Below, piece after piece: positions 1 through 6,142 of a DNA stretch of 6,365 nucleotides. Every line of letters starts with the position of its first letter. Positions within the stretch are counted from its first letter, which is position 1. Origin of the DNA: Pseudomonadota bacterium (GTDB taxonomy: Bacteria > Pseudomonadota > Gammaproteobacteria > GRL18). The stretch spans positions 1 through 6,365 of the forward strand of contig DAOVUE010000096.1 of the NCBI GenBank assembly GCA_030632745.1, read 5' to 3'. A program made the position numbers and the translations under genes. A model generated the notes under the pieces. That model was given only the letters and a program-made list of their open reading frames with translations, did not search any database and was not told the DNA's origin.

Positions 1-82
1 AAATTTGTTGAAATGAGGCATATTTATCCAATGAACTTCTTGTCAATATGATTATTATGAATGAATGTGAAAAATCACAATT

Positions 83-110
83 TTTGTATTGTTAATATCA
101 ATAATACAAA
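83..110. repeat. AT-rich inverted repeat
   Basis: TTTGTATT (83-90) is perfectly inverted as AATACAAA (103-110) around a 12-base AT-rich centre that is itself nearly symmetric (TATTG/CAATA). The element contains only two G-C pairs when folded, so it would be a weak RNA hairpin. It could be an operator for a dimeric regulator or the remnant of a terminator for a gene left of the window. No flanking gene decides between these. Confidence 0.35.
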
Positions 111-202
111 GAAAATTTAAAAACTTTACCATGTTAATAAACTTAAGTCTATTGACTTTTTGTCTCTATATTTATATTAAAAAATATTGCGAAAAGTGAA
201 TA

Positions 203-261
203 ACAACAAATAAAATAATGCTGTATGATATGCGCACCCGGTTTGCCTGAAATACAGCATT
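203..261 (-). terminator. Probable intrinsic terminator of the leftward membrane-protein gene
   Basis: A perfect 10-bp inverted repeat, AATGCTGTAT (217-226) and ATACAGCATT (252-261), lies 43 bases beyond the stop codon of the leftward gene. Read on the minus strand the stem is followed at once by a T-rich run (ATTTTATTTGTTGT, 203-216), as expected for Rho-independent termination. The 25-base loop is long and the stem has only four G-C pairs, so efficiency is uncertain. The plus-strand side has no T run, so it should act leftward only. Confidence 0.5.
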
Positions 262-304
262 TCCAGGTGGTTTGGGTATAGAAGTTATTGTTGTCAGTGC
301 TGCA

Positions 305-661
305 TTATTTTTTATCTATTGATTTTTCCATATTGAGTTTCTGCTCCTTTTCCTGTTTTATGGGTGAGGGTATATTAAAAAAGCTTTTTGTCCGTTTACG
401 TCTTAAATAGTCTGAGATGAACCCATATAACATACTGATTAAGACACCGATAATCAATGATAAAATAATATAGTGAGCATTCCATATATAAATATAGGAT
501 TGAACAAAATAACCCGATTTAAGTAAATCAAAGAAGCGTTGGAAATTGACCAGCATATTATCATCAGTGCGCAAAAACTGATCGAGTCCTGTGCGTGGTT
601 TTTCTATCCAGAACCAGGTTATCCAGCCGCAGATAAAGACAATAAAACTATTGCGTAACAT
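305..661 (-). CDS. Small two-helix membrane protein of unknown function
   Basis: I do not recognise this 118-residue protein. Two hydrophobic segments are visible, about residues 5-19 (rich in Phe, Ile and Trp) and 62-83. They are separated by a roughly 40-residue loop with many aromatic and charged residues. The second is followed by LRRKRTK (86-92) and a lysine-rich tail, so by the positive-inside rule the C terminus should be cytoplasmic and the loop periplasmic. The ATG at 659-661 has no clear Shine-Dalgarno sequence. It is kept as the start because the next Met (36) would remove the first membrane segment. A strong sigma70-like promoter upstream, a terminator-like hairpin downstream and the ordered membrane topology all argue for a real gene. 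It diverges from the channel operon. Confidence 0.62.
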   Translation of the reverse strand: MLRNSFIVFICGWITWFWIEKPRTGLDQFLRTDDNMLVNFQRFFDLLKSGYFVQSYIYIWNAHYIILSLIIGVLISMLYGFISDYLRRKRTKSFFNIPSPIKQEKEQKLNMEKSIDKK

Positions 662-679
662 AGGTAAAAATACTTTATG

Positions 680-730
680 GTTAAATTATTTACTTCCCGT
701 AATTAGATTGGGAAGGGGGATGTGTTTAAC
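680..730 (-). promoter_or_regulatory. Foldable leader of the leftward gene
   Basis: Within the presumed 5' leader of the leftward gene, two nested inverted repeats are visible: an outer pair TTTAAC (725-730) with GTTAAA (680-685), and an inner G-C-rich pair CTTCCC (693-698) with GGGAAG (710-715) around an 11-base loop. Together they would give an interrupted stem. The gene start lacks a normal ribosome binding site, so structure here could influence translation. No known riboswitch class is recognised. Confidence 0.3.
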
Positions 731-735
731 ATGAA

Positions 736-764
736 ATTATCTTATCAAATATATTTCTTATCAA
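736..764 (-). promoter_or_regulatory. Sigma70-type promoter for the leftward gene
   Basis: On the minus strand the sequence reads TTGATA (764-759), then 17 bases, then GATAAT (741-736). Each hexamer matches the sigma70 consensus at five of six positions and the spacing is optimal. Transcription should begin near 729, giving a leader of about 68 bases before the ATG at 661. This is the best promoter in the window. Confidence 0.6.
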
Positions 765-834
765 TACTCATAAATTAATACAGGGAGGCAGATACCTCTG
801 AAATACATTTATATCCGCATATCTTTAAGTCTTT

Positions 835-863
835 TTTATTGATGATAAATAACAGTGTATAAT
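835..863 (+). promoter_or_regulatory. Candidate promoter of the four-gene operon
   Basis: A perfect -10 hexamer TATAAT lies at 858-863. The best -35 at 17-bp spacing is TTTATT (835-840), which matches consensus at only three positions. The closer match TTGATG (839-844) is only 13 bases away, too near to work as a classical -35. A start near 870 would leave a leader of about 100 bases before the ATG at 973. The weak -35 suggests an activator or low basal expression. Confidence 0.4.
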
Positions 864-891
864 GCTGTTTCGCTGACTATTAATGTTATTT
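847..891. repeat. Inverted repeat framing the -10 of the operon promoter
   Basis: AAATAACA (847-854) is perfectly repeated in inverse as TGTTATTT (884-891). The 29-base interval contains the TATAAT hexamer and the predicted transcription start. A shorter inverted pair AACAG (851-855)/CTGTT (865-869) lies nested at the left side. The placement suits a repressor binding site, but AT-rich 8-bp repeats can occur by chance in such sequence. Confidence 0.3.
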
Positions 892-972
892 TCCTGTTAG
901 TGAGGATATTAAATTTATCAACGATTCAGATGTCCGATTATGTTTTTTATTTGATTTTAAAGTGGATTTTAT

Positions 973-2784
973 ATGCATAAAGCACTTATTGTTTTGATGT
1001 TTCTGGCCCCCGTTTTCTTTTCCCAGGTAAATGCTGATACAACAGCTGAAGCCATTGAACGGTTGCATCCAATAGATACTCACAGTCCAAGAGCCCTGCT
1101 AGAAAGTCTGGAACGTGAAATCGGGCTCCTGATGGTTTTATATGCTAAAGGTGATAATCCAGCCCTGCGTCAAAAAGTTCAGCAAATAATCCGCATTTTC
1201 GACTTAAGTAATACACCTCCTGCGCTTATAAGCCAGCAGGGGCCGGAATATTTTTGGCAGCTGATTGATATTATCGGACGTTTGCCAAAGTGGGAGATTC
1301 AGTCAATTCCTGATGCTGAATACGTGCGTGAAAATAAAATCACTCACTGGAGTTTCCCTGATACAGAGATAAGCATCAGTCGTGTTGCCGAAGGGCCGCG
1401 TAAAGATGAGTTTTTAATATCTGCAGAAACGTATAAGCGAATACCTGAGTTTTATGCCAAGATTGTCGATTTGCCCAAGCGGCCTGATGCTGCTGTTCCA
1501 CTGGAAGCCTATCAACTTTATCGTAACGGTTCAGGCAGCGTTTTTCCTGCACAATTGATTAGTAAACTACCCGGAATATTACTGCAGGACTGGTTGGGGC
1601 AGCCGGGCTGGAAATGGCCTGTGTTATTGATTATTCTGTTTATTATGACAATACTGGCTTTACCCCTGTTTTATTTACGTCCAAAACATAAAACAGAGCC
1701 TCGTGATGATGAATTAGGCTTTTCTTTCACCCTGAGACGATTAATACTGCCTATATACATACTGATTGCCATGAATTTTCTTGAATATATGGTCACACGT
1801 CAGATACGTTTTACAGGTGTAGAACTGACGGTGGGTATATTTGCCATACATTTAATATCTCTTTTGGCAATGGCTTATATTCTACACTTAATACTTTCCT
1901 TAATTGGTGAATCCGTTATCAAATATATGCACGCACACGGTGCCAACTTTGACAGTCAGCTTATCCGGCTGGCTTTTCGCTTTTTGTTCTGGATTATTAC
2001 TATTTTAGTCACGTCTATTATTTCTGAAAGAATCGGAGTGCCGGTTGCTGCGCTTGCAGCGGGTCTTGGTATGGGTGGTTTGGCTTTTGCCCTGGCAACA
2101 AAAAGTACTTTAGAAAACCTGGTGGCAGGGTTGATGATTTATAGTGATAAACCTATCCGTCTGGGTGATTTATGTAATATTGGCGGTTTTAGTGGTAAGG
2201 TTGAAAATATTGGCTTACGTTCTACCCGATTGCGTACAATAGACCGCACATTAGTGATGATTCCTAATGCAGAAGTTGCGACATCGATACTGGAGAATAA
2301 ATCTGTACGTGATCGTATGCTGCTACAAACAGTTATAGGTTTACGTTATGAAACAACTCCTGATCAACTGCGTTATGTTCTTGGACGCTTGCGAGAACTT
2401 CTTTATGGACACCCAAAAGTTAATGAAGATGGTTTGCGCGTTCGTTTTACCGGCTTTGGTGCCAGCTCATTAGATATAGAGATTTATGCCTATCTTCAGG
2501 CAAAAAGCAATCCTATTTTTTTAGAAATTCAAGAAGATATAAATCTTCATATTATGGATATTATAGAAAAGGCAGGTGCTGGTTTTGCCTTCCCGTCACA
2601 GACGACTTATCTGGCTCGTGACACGGCCCCCGATGTTGAACGAGTGAAAGCAGCGGAAGAACAGGTCAAGGCCTGGAGAGATGCTGGAGAACTCCCTTTT
2701 CCTGATCTATCAGATGAAACCCAGGAAGCCATCTCTGACCAGCTTGATTTCCCTCCTAAGGGCTCACCAGGTAATCGATTATAA
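973..2784 (+). CDS. MscS-family mechanosensitive channel with periplasmic N-terminal domain
   Basis: This 603-residue inner-membrane protein belongs to the MscS superfamily of small-conductance mechanosensitive channels, which open under membrane tension. Residues 1-21 form a signal peptide (likely cleavage after VNA). About 22-210 is a hydrophilic, presumably periplasmic domain. Hydrophobic helices follow near 214-234, 254-272, 283-312 and 331-350, then the pore helix at about 354-388 with the family's Gly/Ala pattern (ALAAGLGMGGLAFALA) and KSTLENLVAG. The beta domain is clear at 398-435 (GDLCNIGGFSGKVENIG, then TLVMIPNAEV), and GFAFPSQTTYL (537-547) closes the alpha-beta domain. A charged tail of about 55 residues extends beyond it. 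E. coli MscS is much shorter; the length fits the larger subfamilies. AGTGGA at 961-966 is a modest ribosome binding site, and the signal peptide supports this ATG. It is the first gene of the operon. The transported solute is unknown; osmotic protection is the default role. Confidence 0.9.
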   Translation: MHKALIVLMFLAPVFFSQVNADTTAEAIERLHPIDTHSPRALLESLEREIGLLMVLYAKGDNPALRQKVQQIIRIFDLSNTPPALISQQGPEYFWQLIDIIGRLPKWEIQSIPDAEYVRENKITHWSFPDTEISISRVAEGPRKDEFLISAETYKRIPEFYAKIVDLPKRPDAAVPLEAYQLYRNGSGSVFPAQLISKLPGILLQDWLGQPGWKWPVLLIILFIMTILALPLFYLRPKHKTEPRDDELGFSFTLRRLILPIYILIAMNFLEYMVTRQIRFTGVELTVGIFAIHLISLLAMAYILHLILSLIGESVIKYMHAHGANFDSQLIRLAFRFLFWIITILVTSIISERIGVPVAALAAGLGMGGLAFALATKSTLENLVAGLMIYSDKPIRLGDLCNIGGFSGKVENIGLRSTRLRTIDRTLVMIPNAEVATSILENKSVRDRMLLQTVIGLRYETTPDQLRYVLGRLRELLYGHPKVNEDGLRVRFTGFGASSLDIEIYAYLQAKSNPIFLEIQEDINLHIMDIIEKAGAGFAFPSQTTYLARDTAPDVERVKAAEEQVKAWRDAGELPFPDLSDETQEAISDQLDFPPKGSPGNRL

Positions 2785-2787
2785 AAT

Positions 2788-3702
2788 ATGAAATTAACCT
2801 TTTACATTAGCAGCATTATTCTTTTTTTGTGTTTTTCCACGCTTTTACAGGCAGTGGATATGGAACCAAGACGCTGGAGTCATTTGCCATCCGACTCACA
2901 TATTCTGGGTGTTGCTGCCGTTCATACTAATGCTGATATTTCTCTGGATCCGGTATTAAAAATTGAAGATGGTGAGGTCGAAGCGGATACCATTATTGCT
3001 TCCTATCTGCACTCTTTTGATTTATTGGGAAAAACCGCACGTCTTGATGTACGTGTGCCGTATCAGAGTATCCAATGGAAAGGTGCGTTAGATGGAGTGC
3101 AGCGTAAAATCAATCGGGAGGGTCTGGGCGATCCGTTAATCCGCCTGTCAGTTAATTTTATGGGTGCGCCTGCGCTGCAAGGTGATGCTTTTCGTTCCTA
3201 TCGTTCAACTCATAAAACCAATACAGTAGTAGGTGCTGCGTTGGGTGTTGTAGTGCCTTTGGGGCAGTATAAAAAAGATAAACTGCTTAATATTGGACAA
3301 AACCGTTATATTATCAGACCACAGCTGGGTTTTGTTCATTCATGGGATTCCTGGTCCTATGAGATTACGGGTACTATTAATTTTTTTACTGATAACAATG
3401 AATTCTGGGGCGGAAAGACGAGAGAGCAGGATCCCTTATCCTCATTGCAGACTCATGTGATACATACATTCAAAAACCGTATCTGGGGTTCTTTAAGTGC
3501 GGCTTATGACCGGGGAGGGGAGACCACTGTCAATGGTGTAAAAAAAGACGATACAAGAGAAAACCTGTATTTCTCAATTAGTGCAGGACTTCCGCTGTCC
3601 CGAACTTCAAATATCAAAATTTCTTATATTGGCAGCCGTACCCAGAAAGACATAGGCAATGATAATGATCACTTTATTTTGGGGTTTTCCACCCGCTTTT
3701 AA
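2788..3702 (+). CDS. Putative outer-membrane beta-barrel transporter, Phenol_MetA_deg-like
   Basis: This 304-residue exported protein has a signal peptide at about 1-22 (hydrophobic core 5-20, likely cleavage after LQA). The rest consists of alternating polar/hydrophobic strands separated by short turns, and it ends in Phe (FILGFSTRF), the usual terminal signal of outer-membrane barrels. GLGDPLIRL (112-120), VVGAALGVVVPLG (147-159) and the IGQNRYIIRPQLGF segment (169-182) resemble the family named for the meta-pathway of phenol degradation, often annotated simply as transporter. Despite that name most members have no proven substrate, and none can be assigned here. The ATG lies three bases after the stop of the channel gene with no well-placed Shine-Dalgarno, which suggests translational coupling. 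The family call is from memory of its motifs; the barrel call is firmer. Confidence 0.75.
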   Translation: MKLTFYISSIILFLCFSTLLQAVDMEPRRWSHLPSDSHILGVAAVHTNADISLDPVLKIEDGEVEADTIIASYLHSFDLLGKTARLDVRVPYQSIQWKGALDGVQRKINREGLGDPLIRLSVNFMGAPALQGDAFRSYRSTHKTNTVVGAALGVVVPLGQYKKDKLLNIGQNRYIIRPQLGFVHSWDSWSYEITGTINFFTDNNEFWGGKTREQDPLSSLQTHVIHTFKNRIWGSLSAAYDRGGETTVNGVKKDDTRENLYFSISAGLPLSRTSNIKISYIGSRTQKDIGNDNDHFILGFSTRF

Positions 3703-3717
3703 TTTATTCAATAAACC

Positions 3718-3721
3718 AAGG
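3718..3721 (+). promoter_or_regulatory. Ribosome binding site supporting the upstream start of the 427-residue protein
   Basis: AAGG at 3718-3721 lies seven bases before the ATG at 3729. A second possible site, GAGAAGAG at 3785-3792, lies very close to an in-frame ATG at 3795. The spacing of the first is better, so the longer product is annotated, but the second start would give a more conventional signal peptide. Confidence 0.45.
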
Positions 3722-3728
3722 TATTACT

Positions 3729-5012
3729 ATGTGTAAACAAGTTATAAATCCACTTGTAAAAAAAACTGAACAATTATTAAAATTGAGAAGAGTCATGCGC
3801 ATTTGTATGTTTACTTCTTTATCCATTTCAGTTTTTTCTGCAGTTCCTGCAATGGCCGATTATGAAAAGCCGCCAGGCTTCAAGGCTCAGTCTATTCTCA
3901 AAGCTGATATTCTTAAGGGAAAGCATTACACGGTTAATGATCAGGTTATCAATGATGGTTTTTTCAATCACTATACTATTCAATCTGATTTTGGTTCCTT
4001 TAAAGCAGGTTCTACAAAAGATCTAAAAATTCTGCTCAATGAAATTGCTGCTATTGCGGATATGAAAAAGGTGGAGACCGATGATACTGCAGTGGCAGGT
4101 TTAAAAAGTTCCGGTAAGAAAACGGTTGCAGGTCTAAAACACTTATGGCATGAACCTAAGGAGACCTTTAAAGGGGCAGCTTCCGGTGCAACTAGCTTGT
4201 TTAACAGAGCTAAAGAAACTGTTGGTGAGAGAGAAACCAGTACTGCTGAGGACAATAAGTTTGAACAGCTGGTGGGGATCTCTAAATCAAAAGGGATAAT
4301 AGCCACAAAATACGGGGTTAATGTGTATTCCCGTAACGAGGTGCTGCAGGAGCAGCTTGATCGACTGGGCCGGGCTGATTTTGCAGGTGGACTGGGCGTT
4401 GGAATTGCAACCAGCTTTGTACCTGTTGGTGGTTTAATACTGACCACCTCTGGTACTGCCAGAATACTTAATGAGGCCATCAACAACACTCCAGCCTCTA
4501 AATTATGGGTGGATAATAAACATAAACTGGAGGCTATGGGCATTGATGTGGATACTATTACACTTTTTCTCAATAACCCGTCTTTTTCACCGGCTCTATC
4601 AACCGTGCTGGTCTCTGCTCTGGATAATATGAAAGGGGTGGACAATCGAGCTCTTTTTATCAAAGTTTCCCTGCAGGCCAACAATCCTGCTATGGCGAGA
4701 ACTATAACCAGAATAAGTGTTATGACTGCTGCCTATCATAAAAATATTGCACCGCTCAAATCTATTGCCGCCATGGCCAGACTCACTCAGGGAATACGTA
4801 AGGATGGAGCCAGAATTGTGCTGCTGCCGACGGATTATATTACCTGGAATGAACGGGTTGCTGATACGGCAGCAGGCGTCAGCAAGGCTGCAAAAGGAAG
4901 TGGCGCTGAATTCTGGGTTTTGGGTTCTTTAAGCCAACAGGCAACAGCAGAGTTTGAGAAACTGGATTGGAAAATACACGCCAATGCAAGAAAAAAATTA
5001 ATTTTAAATTGA
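3729..5012 (+). CDS. Exported protein of unrecognised family with a glycine-rich hydrophobic segment
   Basis: I do not recognise this 427-residue protein. It has a signal peptide with a long basic n-region: the hydrophobic core is about 26-40 and cleavage is likely after AMA (41-43). Starting instead at Met23 (base 3795) would leave a conventional 21-residue signal. The mature protein has a lysine-rich region with two similar segments, VAGLKSSGKKT (122-132) and VAGLKHLWHEPKET (133-146), followed by an amphipathic Gly/Ala stretch to about 163. A glycine-rich hydrophobic segment lies at about 218-241 (FAGGLGVGIATSFVPVGG), like glycine-zipper membrane segments. The C-terminal half is mostly helical-looking and ends in a basic tail (RKKLILN). 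No Cys remains after the signal peptide, and there is no heme, metal or catalytic motif I can name. It sits between the barrel gene (26-base gap) and the cytochrome gene (45-base gap), so a role in the same envelope process is plausible but unproven. Confidence 0.8.
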   Translation: MCKQVINPLVKKTEQLLKLRRVMRICMFTSLSISVFSAVPAMADYEKPPGFKAQSILKADILKGKHYTVNDQVINDGFFNHYTIQSDFGSFKAGSTKDLKILLNEIAAIADMKKVETDDTAVAGLKSSGKKTVAGLKHLWHEPKETFKGAASGATSLFNRAKETVGERETSTAEDNKFEQLVGISKSKGIIATKYGVNVYSRNEVLQEQLDRLGRADFAGGLGVGIATSFVPVGGLILTTSGTARILNEAINNTPASKLWVDNKHKLEAMGIDVDTITLFLNNPSFSPALSTVLVSALDNMKGVDNRALFIKVSLQANNPAMARTITRISVMTAAYHKNIAPLKSIAAMARLTQGIRKDGARIVLLPTDYITWNERVADTAAGVSKAAKGSGAEFWVLGSLSQQATAEFEKLDWKIHANARKKLILN

Positions 5013-5044
5013 TTAAAAATTGCAAAACCTGAATTTAACTCAGC

Positions 5045-5048
5045 AGGA
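5045..5048 (+). promoter_or_regulatory. Ribosome binding site of the cytochrome gene
   Basis: AGGA at 5045-5048 lies nine bases before the ATG at 5058 and fifteen before a second in-frame ATG at 5064. The spacing favours the first, which adds only Met-Tyr to the signal peptide. Confidence 0.5.
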
Positions 5049-5057
5049 TAAGTAAAT

Positions 5058-6098
5058 ATGTATATGAAAAAGTTGGTGATTGCTTTGATACTATTATTTG
5101 CAGCAAACAATAGTTTTGCGATTGATATTGCGCCTTATAAAACAGGGCAGAAACTGAATGACAAACAAGCCAAAGAATTGCAGCAGCGTTATATAAAACG
5201 TGATCAGCAGGCATGGAAAGAGCCTGCTGAGGTGGCGTCAATAGCAAAGCACAAAAATGCGGAGTTGATTAACTATGGTATAAAAGTACTGGATAAAACC
5301 GTTTTAACTATTGGTCCAAACGTATCAGATAAGTCTAGGCGTTACTCAGGTAATAGCCTTAATTGTTCCAGCTGCCACTTAAAGGGAGAAACTCAATTAC
5401 CCGGCACCAAATATGATGCAATACCCTTTACCAATGTGGTTAATGATTATCCACAATTTCGTAAAAGAGGTATGAGTATTGTCAGTCTGTCTGATCGTGT
5501 CAATAGTTGTATGACTCGCAGTATGGGGGATGGTAAAGCAATGCCTGTCGATTCCAGAGAAATGCTGGGTATACTGGCGTATTATGACTGGTTAGCCGAA
5601 GGCATAAAGAAAAATTCTGCTATGGAGGGCAGTGGTTTGCCTGATGTGAGTTTTCCTGCTAGAAAAGCAGATGTAGCCTCAGGGGGTAAATTATACCAAC
5701 AATTCTGTTTTGCCTGTCATGCACAGGATGGACAGGGTACCAAAGCTGCAGATTATGATACAAGCGGAAATTATACTTTCCCTCCTCTTGCAGGTAATGA
5801 TTCTTTTAATAATGGTGCTGGTATGAGCCGTCTAAAAAGTGCCAGTAAATTTATTCATGCCAATATGCCTTTAGGAGCAAGCAGTAAAACACCTGCACTG
5901 ACTATTGATCAAGCTTATGACGTTGCAGCTTATATTCTTTCACTGCCAAGAGAAAATAAAAACGGTCGCGACAAAGATTTTCCAAATCCGAATTTCAGGC
6001 CGGATGATTATCCTGTACCCGAGTATTTTAATGGTGATAAGATAGCATTAGAAAAAGCTAAAATCGGGCCGTATAAAAACTCAACGACTATGGACTGA
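5058..6098 (+). CDS. tsdA: Periplasmic diheme cytochrome c, TsdA-type thiosulfate dehydrogenase/tetrathionate reductase
   Basis: This 346-residue protein has a Sec signal peptide (1-21, cleavage after SFA) and two c-type heme sites, CSSCH at 103-107 and CFACH at 217-221. The first domain carries TsdA-like signatures: NSLNCSSCHL, YPQFRKR (131-137) and DRVNSCMTRSM (146-156). TsdA enzymes interconvert thiosulfate and tetrathionate in the periplasm, and their active-site heme is held by His and an unusual Cys; here His107 and Cys151 fit, 44 residues apart. The second heme should use His221 and Met270 in FIHANMPLG. The residue before that Met is Asn, where I recall Lys in the Allochromatium vinosum enzyme and Asn in the Campylobacter jejuni one. 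The C-terminal tail with IGPYK also fits the family. It is the last gene of the operon and its stop codon lies inside a hairpin. The family call is fairly firm; the favoured reaction direction cannot be read from sequence, and another TsdA-like diheme cytochrome is the main alternative. Confidence 0.8.
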   Translation: MYMKKLVIALILLFAANNSFAIDIAPYKTGQKLNDKQAKELQQRYIKRDQQAWKEPAEVASIAKHKNAELINYGIKVLDKTVLTIGPNVSDKSRRYSGNSLNCSSCHLKGETQLPGTKYDAIPFTNVVNDYPQFRKRGMSIVSLSDRVNSCMTRSMGDGKAMPVDSREMLGILAYYDWLAEGIKKNSAMEGSGLPDVSFPARKADVASGGKLYQQFCFACHAQDGQGTKAADYDTSGNYTFPPLAGNDSFNNGAGMSRLKSASKFIHANMPLGASSKTPALTIDQAYDVAAYILSLPRENKNGRDKDFPNPNFRPDDYPVPEYFNGDKIALEKAKIGPYKNSTTMD

Positions 6099-6131
6099 AA
6101 GTCCATAGGTTGTAACAGGACTAAAAGTCCT
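6089..6131. repeat. Two tandem mini-hairpins sharing GGACTrAAAGTCC
   Basis: TATGGACT (6089-6096) and AGTCCATA (6100-6107) form a perfect 8-bp stem with a GAA loop. AGGACT (6117-6122) and AGTCCT (6126-6131) form a 6-bp stem with an AAA loop. Both share the core GGACTrAAAGTCC and lie 9 bases apart. The TGA stop of the cytochrome gene (6096-6098) is inside the first hairpin. Neither is followed by a T run, so they are not standard intrinsic terminators. They may protect the 3' end of the transcript or be units of a dispersed repeat. Confidence 0.6.
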
Positions 6132-6142
6132 TAAAATCAAAA

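Larger units (their letters stand above)
1..304. other. AT-rich intergenic region without a supported gene
   Basis: This stretch is very rich in A and T and has no open frame with protein-like composition. A 16-codon open frame from base 1 to a TGA at 49-51 could be the tail of an upstream gene, but nothing supports it. The recognisable structures are an AT-rich inverted repeat at 83-110 and a hairpin at 217-261 that fits a terminator for the leftward gene ending at 305. Confidence 0.6.
662..972. other. Divergent intergenic region between the membrane-protein gene and the mscS-like operon
   Basis: This 311-bp region carries the control signals for both directions: a leftward promoter at 736-764, an inverted repeat in the leftward leader at 680-730, and a rightward promoter candidate at 835-863 framed by an 8-bp inverted repeat at 847-891. 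No further protein-like frame is seen. The only open frame in it (minus strand, running into 1083) overlaps the signal-peptide end of the channel gene and has no gene-like features. Confidence 0.55.

Noticed and set aside
1..51. Possible 3' end of an upstream plus-strand gene (16 open codons ending in TGA)
   Set aside because: Such a short open frame at the window edge is expected by chance, and no coding signal can be judged.
66..79. TGTGA-AAAA-TCACA, a possible CRP/FNR-type site
   Set aside because: The arms match the CRP half-site, but the spacer is 4 rather than 6 bases, and the arms do not match FNR. No promoter is seen beside it.
783..800. GAGG/CCTC small palindrome in the divergent region
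   Set aside because: Only four base pairs are perfect, with wobble and mismatch beyond them, and no relation to either promoter candidate is visible.
886..1083. Minus-strand 65-codon frame across the start of the channel gene
   Set aside because: It overlaps the signal-peptide coding region in antisense, has no evident ribosome binding site and has a composition without protein-like features.
3980..4684. Minus-strand open frame of 234 codons inside the 427-residue gene
   Set aside because: It lies wholly antisense to a gene with a signal peptide, ribosome binding site and operon context. Its translation is Ser/Leu/Pro-rich, as expected of an antisense shadow, with no domain or motif.
4747..4932. 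Plus-strand 61-codon frame inside the 427-residue gene
   Set aside because: It is an out-of-frame overlap within a well-supported gene, without its own initiation signals.
4835..5247. Two overlapping minus-strand frames (4835-5110 and 5035-5247)
   Set aside because: Both are antisense to the end of the 427-residue gene and the start of tsdA. Their hydrophobic stretches are complements of the signal-peptide region.
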